A stretch of 5,894 nucleotides of DNA from Pseudomonadota bacterium (GTDB taxonomy: Bacteria > Pseudomonadota > Alphaproteobacteria > Rhodospirillales > Casp-alpha2): the NCBI GenBank assembly GCA_027620395.1, contig JAQBZY010000111.1:1-5894 (forward strand). The letters are read 5' to 3'. Shown here piece after piece: positions 1 to 5,894 of the stretch (positions within the stretch are counted from its first letter, which is position 1; the number at the start of each line of letters is the position of its first letter). The notes beneath the pieces were generated by a model. The model had not been told where the DNA came from. It worked only from the letters and a program-made list of their open reading frames with translations, and searched no databases. The translations under genes and the position numbers were made by a program.

Positions 1-993
1 ATCGGCACCGAGACCAGTGCGCGCAATTCGGAAGTCATCCACGCCGGGATCTATTATGCCAAGGGTACCAACAAGGCCAAGCTTTGCCGTCAAGGGCGCG
101 ACATGCTGTACGACTACTGCCAGAGCCACGGCGTCGTTCATAAACGCCTCGGCAAATTGATCGTCGCTACCGAAGCCGCGCATGTGCTGTTGTTGGACGG
201 TATCCGCGCCAAAGCCGAGGCCAACGGGGTTTCCGATCTCCGCCCCTTGAGCGCCGCCGAGGCCATCGGGATTGAACCAAATCTACACTGCGCCGGGGCG
301 TTGCTTTCACCGTCGACCGGTATCGTCGACAGCCACGGCCTGATGCTCGCTTACCAGGGCGACGCCGAAACCAGGGGCGCGATGATCGCGTTCATGAGCC
401 CTCTGGTTGGCGGCCAAGTGACCAAGGACGGCATCGTGATCCGGGCCGGCGGCGCCGAACCGATGGAGCTTCTTTGCACAACCGTCGTCAATGCCGCGGG
501 TCATGGCGCCCAACCGGCTGCCCGCGCCATCCAGGGGATTCCGGCGGAGACCATTCCCGGCCAGTATTTTGCCCGCGGTGTTTATTTCACATTGGCCGGC
601 AAGTCGCCGTTCGAGCGGCTGATCTATCCGGTCCCCGATCCGGCCGGCGGCTTGGGCGTTCACATCACCATCGATCTCGGCAATCAGGCCAAGTTCGGTC
701 CCGATGTCGAATGGATCGACGGCGTCGAGTACACCGTCGATCCCAAGCGCGGTGACAAATTCTACGCCGCGATCCGGACCTATTGGCCGGGCCTTGCCGA
801 CGGCGCCTTGCAGCCGGGTTACGCCGGAGTCCGCCCGAAGACGTTCCCGAAAGGAACCGAGACCGATTTCATCATCCAGGGGCCGGATGTGCATGGCGTG
901 AAAGGTCTGGTTAACCTCTACGGCATAGAATCACCTGGATTGACGTCGTCACTGGCGATCGCCCAGGAAGTTTCACGGCTTCTTGCGGGTTAG
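1..993 (+). CDS. FAD-dependent oxidoreductase, L-2-hydroxyglutarate oxidase (LhgO)-like, 5'-partial
   Basis: The reading frame is open from base 1, so the gene starts outside the window; 330 residues and the TAG stop are present. The protein belongs to the DAO-type FAD oxidoreductases and most resembles LhgO, which oxidises L-2-hydroxyglutarate to 2-oxoglutarate and passes electrons to the membrane quinone pool. Diagnostic stretches are RNSEVIHAGIYY (window residues 8-19), GIVDSHGLM (about 107-115), VNAAGHGAQ (about 163-171), GLGVHITIDLG, and the C-terminal FAD-contacting segment VNLYGIESPGLTSSLA (nt about 910-957). The N-terminal GxGxxG dinucleotide motif must lie upstream of the window. An ATG at 103 is internal: the 34 codons before it carry the conserved HAGIYY motif. 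The family is confident. The exact substrate is not, because relatives of LhgO oxidise other 2-hydroxy acids or amino acids. The next gene follows on the same strand after about 39 bases. Confidence 0.9.
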   Translation: MGTETSARNSEVIHAGIYYAKGTNKAKLCRQGRDMLYDYCQSHGVVHKRLGKLIVATEAAHVLLLDGIRAKAEANGVSDLRPLSAAEAIGIEPNLHCAGALLSPSTGIVDSHGLMLAYQGDAETRGAMIAFMSPLVGGQVTKDGIVIRAGGAEPMELLCTTVVNAAGHGAQPAARAIQGIPAETIPGQYFARGVYFTLAGKSPFERLIYPVPDPAGGLGVHITIDLGNQAKFGPDVEWIDGVEYTVDPKRGDKFYAAIRTYWPGLADGALQPGYAGVRPKTFPKGTETDFIIQGPDVHGVKGLVNLYGIESPGLTSSLAIAQEVSRLLAG

Positions 994-1022
994 ATGTCGT
1001 TGGCTTTGGCCGCCGGCAGATC

Positions 1023-1027
1023 GGGAG
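1023..1027 (+). promoter_or_regulatory. Ribosome binding site supporting the ATG at 1033
   Basis: GGGAG lies 5 bases before the ATG at 1033. The alternative in-frame ATG at 994, which abuts the previous stop (TAGATG), has no purine-rich site before it. This favours 1033 as the start, which also places a signal-peptide-like segment at the very N-terminus. Confidence 0.5.
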
Positions 1028-1032
1028 CGGAT

Positions 1033-2158
1033 ATGCCCATATCGATTCAAACCGCAGTCCTAGGAGGTGCCGTCGCCCCGGCACTGTTCGGCACCTCGGC
1101 GACCGCAATTGCGCAACAGACCGGCGGCGCCGGATATACCCGCATCCAGGGCGCGACACCGTCGGCCGATGCGCCAACCACCGACAAATTCGCCGATAAG
1201 CTCCAAGATCTCCGCGAAGACATGCGGGTGTTCGTACAGGGCGTCGCCACTTATGCGCACAGCCAGCGGCGCGGCTTTCTGGTGCTGGCCCGCGACAGCA
1301 TGGAATTGGTTATCAAGCGCGACGTCCAGGACGAGAAGAAAATCTCGCCGGCAAAAACCTTCATGCGCTCGATCGACGGAGTGATGGAAAACGGTGTCTT
1401 TTTCGGCAAAACGGCGGTCAATCTGGCGACCAGCAAGGAAATCCAGCCGTTCCTTCTAGAGCGCCTTGCGATGACCAAGAACTATGGCCTGCCGATCATG
1501 ATCATGGACTACGACCCCGGCCACCATCGACAGCGCCTACCGCGATGCGTCGAAGCATGGTTTCGTCGCCATGGTATCGCACCGCCCGGACGATCAACTG
1601 ACCGAACTGCCGCCCTATCCAAAACGCCCTTACAATGAAAACCCGAACAACATTCTGACGCTTCGAGACGCCAAGAATTTCACCTACATCTCGGATCCGT
1701 CGGCCTTCGGGCGTCAGGACGAATTCGCGTTGCAGGTCCATGGCAACAACTTCGACATGATCATCGTCGATCCGTTCCATGGCCGCGAGCCATTGAGCGC
1801 CAAGGCGGTCGAGACCCTCAAATACAAGAAGCTGGGCGCTCGGCGTCTGGTCCTGGCCCGGATCGACATCGGTACCGCATCCAGCTACCGCTATTACTGG
1901 GGACCGGATTGGAAAGAGGGTTCACCGGCCTTTATCGCCGCTCCCTACCCGACCGATCCGGACCGCTATTTCGTCGAGTATTGGCGCCCAAGCTGGAAAC
2001 AGATCATCTTCGGGAACGACAAATCGTATCTATATGGCATCATCCGGCAAGGCTATGACGGCGTGGTGTTGGACGGACTGCGGACGTTCCGCTTCTTCGA
2101 GGCTGGCGAGGAATCGCTCAAGGAATTTGCGCCGCTAGCCATGACGCCGCCGTCTTAG
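1033..2158 (+). pseudogene. Exported MJ1477/TM1410-family (GH114-like) putative glycoside hydrolase, split by a +1 frameshift, halves in permuted order
   Basis: The first frame (from ATG 1033, or 994) runs to a stop at 1638. Homology passes at about 1515-1520 into the +1 frame, which ends at TAG 2156-2158. Dropping one C from the CCCC run at 1515-1518 gives a continuous 374-residue protein reading through ...IMIMDYDP-ATIDSAYRDA... The N-terminus (residues 1-29) is hydrophobic and ends ATAIA-QQ, a good signal peptidase I site, although its n-region lacks positive charge; export is inferred. Motifs of the MJ1477/TM1410 family (predicted endo-alpha-1,4-polygalactosaminidase relatives, TIM barrel) are clear: FVQGVATYA (67-75), IDGVMENGVFFG (114-125), IMIMDY (155-160), MIIVDPF (242-248), DIGTASSYRYYW (278-289), FVEYWRPSWKQIIFG (313-327) and GYDGVVLDG (340-348). 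Several acidic or amide residues usual in the family are replaced (see findings). Enzymatic activity is therefore uncertain. The break may be a sequencing error or a real mutation. Confidence 0.82.
1515..1520 (+). other. Frameshift site (+1) in the TM1410-like gene
   Basis: In the upstream frame the sequence reads GAC CCC GGC CAC. Family-like protein resumes only if one base is skipped (GAC CCG GCC ACC, D-P-A-T). The C4 run 1515-1518 is the simplest site of an extra base; an extra G at 1519-1520 gives the same protein. The unshifted frame continues for about 40 codons of low-similarity sequence to 1638. Confidence 0.8.
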
Positions 2159-2168
2159 ACGCCGCCGC

Positions 2169-3011
2169 CTAGCCCTTCTTGCCGGGCCGCATCGCTGCCC
2201 ATTGCTCGTCGGTGAGCATCTCCGCGAAGTTGAACTGCCCCGCCCCCTTCAGCCATTCGCCGGCATCGATGGTGATGGCGTCGCCGTTGATGTAGGCGCT
2301 GCCGTCGGCCAACAAAAATGCCGCCAGCGAGGTCAGTTCGTCCTTCTCGCCGACCCGTCCGAGTGGGTTCCTGGTTTCGGCGATGTGCGCCATTTCCGGG
2401 CTCGGCATCAACCGCGACCAGGCGCCGTCGGTCGGAAACGGGCCCGGCGCGATGGCATTGAAGCGGAGCCCGCGCCCACCCCACTCGACGGCCAGGCTTC
2501 GAGTCATGGCGAGCACGCCGGCCTTGGCCATGGCGCTTGGCAGAACGTAAGCCGATCCGGTCCAGGCGTAGGTGGTGATGATGCTGACGACACTGGCTTT
2601 GTGTTCCAAATCCAACCAGCGCTTGGCGCAGGCGAGCGTGACGTAGGCCGTGCCGTTAAAAACGATCTTCGTCACCGCATCGAAGGCCCGGTGCGATAGC
2701 GTCTCAGTCCGGGCCAGGATATTCCCCGCCGCATTGTTGACCAGGCCATCCAATGGGCCGTCCGCGAAGATGGCGCCGACCACGGTCTCGACGGCATCGG
2801 GATCGCGGATGTCCATGCCGCGCCAAGAAATATTTCCACCGGTGGCGGCGGCCAACTCCTTGGATGTGTCCGCTAGAACATCCTCGCGCCGGCCGCAGAT
2901 CACGACCGCGGCGCCCAAGCGCATGAACCGCTCGGCCATGGCCCGGCCGAGCCCTGTGCCGCCACCGGTGATCAGAATTTTCTTACCCTTGAGAAGACCA
3001 TCCGCAAACAC
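2169..3011 (-). CDS. Short-chain dehydrogenase/reductase, 2,4-dienoyl-CoA reductase (DECR)-like
   Basis: A complete SDR of 280 residues from GTG 3009-3011, or 284 from TTG 3021-3023. I prefer GTG because it yields (M)FADGLLKGK, the N-terminus I recall for relatives, and a G-rich stretch lies just upstream; neither start has a strong RBS. Numbering below is from the TTG. The Rossmann motif TGGGTGLG is at 19-26, a GRR at 44-46 suggests NADP(H), and NNAAGN is at 96-101. The active site reads TTYAWTGSAYVLPSAMAK (150-167): Tyr152, Ser163 and Lys167 align with the Tyr/Ser/Lys set of mitochondrial DECR1, whose YxxxK tyrosine is a serine. The C-terminus also follows DECR1 (PGPFPTDGAWSRL, GRVGEKDELTSLAAFLL, INGDAITIDAGEWL, then GQFNF and TDEQW). 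DECR1 reduces 2,4-dienoyl-CoA to trans-3-enoyl-CoA in unsaturated fatty acid oxidation; that role here is inferred. It is probably the last gene of the minus-strand cluster. Confidence 0.92.
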   Translation of the reverse strand: MFADGLLKGKKILITGGGTGLGRAMAERFMRLGAAVVICGRREDVLADTSKELAAATGGNISWRGMDIRDPDAVETVVGAIFADGPLDGLVNNAAGNILARTETLSHRAFDAVTKIVFNGTAYVTLACAKRWLDLEHKASVVSIITTYAWTGSAYVLPSAMAKAGVLAMTRSLAVEWGGRGLRFNAIAPGPFPTDGAWSRLMPSPEMAHIAETRNPLGRVGEKDELTSLAAFLLADGSAYINGDAITIDAGEWLKGAGQFNFAEMLTDEQWAAMRPGKKG

Positions 3012-3081
3012 CGCAGCCCCCAATCACTACCGGCGGATTGTGCCGGGATTCAGATTACATGTCGTGCCTTCCCGCGCCCGA

Positions 3082-4555
3082 TCAGCCCTTGTTGAAGGCG
3101 TCGATCATCCGATCCCAGATCGGCACAAGTTGCATCAAATCGTCCCAGAACGCCTGATCGCGCCGGGCGTCGAAGTCGGCAAGGTTTATCCCTTGCTGTT
3201 CGACCCAGGTGTAATAGCCGAGATTGAAGACCCGTTCGCGGTCCCGGCGGTTCATTTCGATCATGTCGTCGGTGCCGGCACCCAGCATGTAGCGGCCGAA
3301 CGCCTCGGCGGCAGCTAGCTCGTCGAACCGTCCGCCATGGTATTTCTTCTCGGCGATGGCGATTTCACTGCCGTACATTTCGCCGCCATCGGTAGCAACG
3401 GTCAGGACAACATCGTCGGCGCCGAGCCGCATGTACTTGGCGTACTTTACGGCACCGACGACGTTGGCCACGGCCGACAATCCCAAGTTTCCGAATTGCG
3501 CCTGAGTTTCCTGCGAGGCCCCCTTGCGCTGGCCAAGATATCCCCGCCCGACGGTGGTGTTGAAAACCAGATTAATCTCATCCGATGCGGCGTCGGAGAC
3601 GCCGATCACGAAGTCCGTACCCATGACGTTGTGAATCAGCGGCACGTGCTTGTCGCCGATCCCTTGGATGTTGTGCTCGCCGTAGCCGTTCAATAGCAAC
3701 GTCGGGGCACTCCGACGCCTCGACGACACAGGTATCGGTGCCGAGTTGGGCCTTCAAATGATCGCCAGCGGCCAGTGTGCCCGCTGATCCCGACGCCGAC
3801 ACGAAAGCCCTGGCCCGCAGATTGCCCGACGAATTGAGATGATCGAAAATCCGCTGCATGGCGGGGCCGGTGACGGCGCGGTGGATGATGTAATTTCCGA
3901 ATTCGGAAAACTGATTGAGGATGACGTTTTCGGAATCCTTCGAAAGTGCGTGGCAGGCGTCGTAGATTTCCTTGACGTTGCTTTCGGTGCCGGGCGTGCG
4001 GTGAATGTCCGAGGGCTCGCTCACCCAGCGCTCCAACCAATTGAAACGCTCGACGCTCATCCCTTCCGGCAGCACCGCAACGGAACGGCAACCCATGATC
4101 CGGGAGATCGCGACCCCGCCCCGGCAATAGTTTCCGGTCGACGGCCATACCGCGCGATGCCTCTCGGGGTCGAATTTTCCGGATAACAGTCTGGGCACCA
4201 GGCAACCATAGGCGGCTAGAACCTTGTGCGCCGCGACCATCGGAAAGCGGTTGCCGAGCGCGACCACGATCTTGGCGTCGACGCCGGTCACTTCCGGCCC
4301 AAGAACGACATGATCCGGCACATCGACCAATGTCCGGCGGTCCTGACCGCTGTGCCAATGCACCCGGAACAGATTTTTGGCGTCCGGCGCATCGGGGTCG
4401 ACATCGGCAATGGCGGCGGCGCGTTTCTTAAGCTTCGCCGGCGGATCGGCAAGATCGGAAATGCGCGGCAGTTCTATGCCGGCGGCCTTGAACCGCCGCA
4501 CGTTCCGAGCGTAGGTGTCCGGGTCAGCAATGTCGCGCTCCAGGCCGAGGGTCAT
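3082..4555 (-). pseudogene. PLP-dependent enzyme of the cysteine synthase/threonine dehydratase fold, split by a +1 frameshift
   Basis: Translation starts at ATG 4553-4555 behind a good RBS. The first frame gives about 284 homologous residues and homology then passes into the +1 frame at 3704-3707, ending at TGA 3082-3084. Removing one base restores about 490 residues, reading ...[19 protein letters not shown]... Fold-type II features are in the expected order and spacing. Lys111 ([10 protein letters not shown]) is the likely Schiff-base lysine. STGNYCRGG (139-147) replaces TSGNTG of cysteine synthase, and SGSAGT (255-260) is the phosphate loop. After the break, [14 protein letters not shown] and VATDGGEMYGSE match the C-terminal half. 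About 85 residues precede the core domain. Relatives are usually annotated only as PLP-dependent, so the reaction (elimination, replacement or deamination) is unknown. It lies 53 bases downstream of the amidohydrolase, suggesting a shared amino-acid substrate pathway. The break may be an error or true decay. Confidence 0.85.
3704..3707 (-). other. Frameshift site (+1) in the PLP enzyme gene
   Basis: On the coding strand the upstream frame reads GAG TGC CCC GAC GTT (E-C-P-D-V) and then about 40 residues without family resemblance. Skipping one base gives TGC CCG ACG TTG (C-P-T-L), followed at once by the conserved [15 protein letters not shown]. The C4 run (GGGG at 3704-3707 on the plus strand) is the natural place for one extra base. 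Confidence 0.82.
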
Positions 4556-4560
4556 GCTAT

Positions 4561-4568
4561 CTTCCTTT
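4561..4568 (-). promoter_or_regulatory. Ribosome binding site of the PLP enzyme gene
   Basis: The coding strand reads AAAGGAAG followed by ATAGC and then the ATG at 4553-4555. This is a standard Shine-Dalgarno at normal spacing and fixes the start. It lies in the 53-base gap after the amidohydrolase stop; that gap is AT-richer than its surroundings but holds no terminator-like hairpin with a T-run that I can see. Confidence 0.65.
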
Positions 4569-4608
4569 ACTTGTCATTTCCGACGCCGCTTATAGATATC
4601 CATATTGC

Positions 4609-5835
4609 CTATTCCGCATTGGCCAGCATCACTTGCAGCAATACGTCAGCCCCGACCTTGATTTCCTCCGGCGCCGTATATTCACGGACGTTATGACTGA
4701 TGCCGCCCTTGGATGGCACGAAGATCATCGCTGTCTGGCAATTCGGCGCGAACATTTGCGCATCGTGACCTGCGCCGGACGGCATCCGCCGGACGCTGCA
4801 CCCGAGCGCCTGGGCCGTCGCTTCGACTAGATCAATCATTGCCTCGTCGAAAGCCACAGGCTCGAAGCGGGCCAGTGTCCTGGCTGCGATGTCGACGCCT
4901 TCAGAGGTTCCCAGATCAGCCACGAACGCCTGCATTCGCTGCTCGGACGTCTGCAACAACGCCTCGTCGGTGTTCCGGAGATCGACAGTGACGGTCGCAT
5001 GCTTGGCGATAACGTTGATCAGATTTGGCTTGAGGGTTATGACACCGGATGTCGCGACCTGATTGCCGCCCATGTCGTCAGCGATCCGCCGGGCTTCAGT
5101 GGCAATGGCGGCGGCGGCATAGCCGGCATCGTGGCGCAGCCGCATCGGCGTCGTGCCGGCATGGTTTGAGACACCCTTGATCGTGTATTCGGTCCAGGAA
5201 ATGCCCTGCACCCCAGTGACGGCGCCAATGGTAATGCCTTCCTCCTCGAGCAGCGGACCTTGCTCGACATGCAGTTCGAAAAACGAATGTGCCTGCATTT
5301 TGCCGACCGGCTGGTCCCCCGCATGGCCGATCCTCTCCAGGTTGTCGCGGACGCTGCTGCCGCCGATGCCGACAGCATCCAGACATTCATCGAGATCGAG
5401 CGCACCCTGATGCACGCCGCTGCCCATCATGTCAGGTGCGAAGCGCGCACCCTCCTCGTTGGTGAAAAAGCCGACCGCTATTGGCCGCTTGGTGACGACA
5501 CCGGCATCGTTCAGAACCGCCACCACTTCGAGCCCGGCCAAGACGCCGAGATTACCGTCATAAATGCCGCCGGTAGCGACGGTATCGATGTGTGAGCCGG
5601 TCATTACCGGCTCGCCCGGCTCGGAGCCTGGCCGGACACCGACAACGTTGCCTATCTTGTCGGTGCTAACGGCAAGGCCAAGCTGCCGCATCCATTCCAT
5701 GACCATGTCTCGGCCGGCCTTGTCCTCGTCGCTGAGCGCCAACCGGCAGACGCCGCCGCCGTCGATGGCACCGATCTTGCCTAGTTCCCTGATCCGCCGC
5801 ATCAGGCGGTCGATATCGATCCTGAGATTGTTCAT
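4609..5835 (-). CDS. Zn-dependent amidohydrolase, N-carbamoyl-L-amino acid hydrolase / allantoate amidohydrolase family (M20)
   Basis: A complete 408-residue protein, the usual length for this family (HyuC/AmaB, AllC, beta-ureidopropionase). These cytosolic enzymes hydrolyse N-carbamoyl amino acids, allantoate or ureido acids, releasing CO2 and ammonia. The binuclear metal site is intact: His82 (TGSHIDTV), bridging Asp93 (GGIYDGNLGV), Glu128 next to the likely catalytic base Glu127 (TNEEGARF), His189 (ELHVEQGP) and His381 (GGISHNVREYT). Gln192, His225 (VSNHAGTTPMR), Asn274 (PNLINVI) and Arg287 (DLRNTD) fit the substrate-carboxylate and dimer-contact set known from L-carbamoylases. SGAGHDAQMFA near residue 355 is also typical. 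The ATG overlaps the upstream stop as ATGA, implying translational coupling, and GGGGGTGG precedes it. Substrate choice among carbamoyl-amino acid, ureidopropionate and allantoate cannot be settled here. No hydantoinase, dihydropyrimidinase or allantoinase gene is visible in the window. Confidence 0.93.
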   Translation of the reverse strand: MNNLRIDIDRLMRRIRELGKIGAIDGGGVCRLALSDEDKAGRDMVMEWMRQLGLAVSTDKIGNVVGVRPGSEPGEPVMTGSHIDTVATGGIYDGNLGVLAGLEVVAVLNDAGVVTKRPIAVGFFTNEEGARFAPDMMGSGVHQGALDLDECLDAVGIGGSSVRDNLERIGHAGDQPVGKMQAHSFFELHVEQGPLLEEEGITIGAVTGVQGISWTEYTIKGVSNHAGTTPMRLRHDAGYAAAAIATEARRIADDMGGNQVATSGVITLKPNLINVIAKHATVTVDLRNTDEALLQTSEQRMQAFVADLGTSEGVDIAARTLARFEPVAFDEAMIDLVEATAQALGCSVRRMPSGAGHDAQMFAPNCQTAMIFVPSKGGISHNVREYTAPEEIKVGADVLLQVMLANAE

Positions 5836-5894
5836 GCCACCCCCAGTTTCGGGCTCTGACCGGCCATATTGAAATAGATTTCACGGCCGGTCAC
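5832..5894 (-). CDS. C-terminal end of an unidentified upstream gene (partial)
   Basis: The minus-strand frame entering from the right edge is open for 20 codons, reads VTGREIYFNMAGQSPKLGVA and ends at a TGA (5832-5834) that overlaps the amidohydrolase start as ATGA. A four-base overlap of this kind is the usual junction inside an operon, which supports real coding. The peptide is too short for me to assign a family. No internal start is needed because the gene begins outside the window. Confidence 0.5.
   Translation of the reverse strand: MTGREIYFNMAGQSPKLGVA
5857..5893. repeat. 9-bp perfect inverted repeat, 19-base spacer
   Basis: TGACCGGCC at 5857-5865 and GGCCGGTCA at 5885-5893 are exact reverse complements around an AT-rich spacer. 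It lies inside the 3' end of the upstream partial gene, 22 bases before the amidohydrolase start. There is no T-run after either arm, so it is not a standard terminator. It could be a weak RNA hairpin or a protein-binding dyad, or chance in GC-rich DNA. Confidence 0.4.

Noticed and set aside
307..894. 195-codon open frame on the minus strand
   Set aside because: It is antisense to the well-conserved LhgO-like gene, has a low-complexity Arg/Gly/Asp-rich product and shows no motif. Long antisense frames are common in GC-rich coding DNA.
994..1032. ATG at 994 directly after the LhgO-like stop as the start of the next gene
   Set aside because: It lacks an RBS and adds 13 residues before a better start at 1033. 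It is kept only as an alternative.
1061..1068. Strong Shine-Dalgarno-like TAGGAGGT
   Set aside because: It is inside the signal-peptide region of the TM1410-like gene and no start codon follows at 5-9 bases.
3030..3046. Small hairpin CCGGC-7 nt-GCCGG between the PLP enzyme gene and the SDR
   Set aside because: The stem is only five pairs, with no T-run on either side. It is too weak to call a terminator and sits just before the SDR start.
2202..3318. Two long plus-strand open frames (2202-2699 and 2650-3318)
   Set aside because: They are opposite the SDR and the PLP enzyme, whose motifs are unmistakable; the plus-strand products have no recognisable family.
1515..3707. Programmed +1 frameshifting as the explanation of both split genes
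   Set aside because: There is no in-frame stop right after either slip site, no visible stimulatory element, and an identical C|CCC|G at 633-637 is read normally. It is retained only as a minor hypothesis within the finding.
3690..4358. 222-codon minus-strand frame overlapping the PLP gene
   Set aside because: It runs in another frame across the conserved N-terminal lobe; the product is Arg/Gly-rich shadow sequence.
5666..5884. 72-codon minus-strand frame starting upstream of the amidohydrolase
   Set aside because: It overlaps the conserved amidohydrolase N-terminus in a different frame and differs from the frame that ends by ATGA overlap, so it is a shadow.

Overview
The window looks like a piece of an alphaproteobacterial chromosome, probably Rhodospirillales-like or a marine/soil metagenomic relative. 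This rests on its GC-rich coding, its tightly packed genes and protein sequences typical of that class; it is inferred from style, not from a phylogenetic marker. No RNA gene, CRISPR array, transposase or integrase is visible.

Layout. On the plus strand there are two genes. The first (1-993) is the C-terminal three quarters or so of an FAD-dependent oxidoreductase of the L-2-hydroxyglutarate oxidase (LhgO) type, cut by the left edge. The second (1033-2158) is an exported protein of the MJ1477/TM1410 (GH114-like) barrel family, split by a one-base frameshift near 1515-1520. Its two halves occur in the opposite order to TM1410, which suggests a circularly permuted barrel. It ends 10 bases from the end of the convergent minus-strand cluster.

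The minus strand, in transcription order from the right edge, carries four genes. First is the last 20 codons of an unidentified gene (5832-5894). Its stop overlaps, by ATGA, the start of a complete M20-family amidohydrolase of the L-carbamoylase/allantoate amidohydrolase type (4609-5835). Next is a roughly 490-residue PLP-dependent enzyme of the cysteine synthase fold (3082-4555), also split by a one-base frameshift, at 3704-3707. Last is a short-chain dehydrogenase that matches the 2,4-dienoyl-CoA reductase (DECR) subfamily, with Ser-x-x-x-Lys in place of Tyr-x-x-x-Lys (2169-3011). Gaps are -4, 53 and about 58-70 bases, so one transcript is plausible.

How they may work together. The amidohydrolase would release ammonia and CO2 from an N-carbamoyl or ureido compound to give an amino acid. 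The PLP enzyme could then act on an amino acid by elimination or replacement. The SDR would reduce an unsaturated acyl-CoA or similar substrate. This reads as a catabolic or salvage cluster, but the substrate is not determined by the sequence.

Most notable points: the apparent circular permutation and altered catalytic motifs of the TM1410-like protein; two independent +1 frameshifts that both sit at a CCCC run followed by G; and a bacterial gene with the catalytic layout of mitochondrial DECR1. There is no stretch over 300 bases without a gene.
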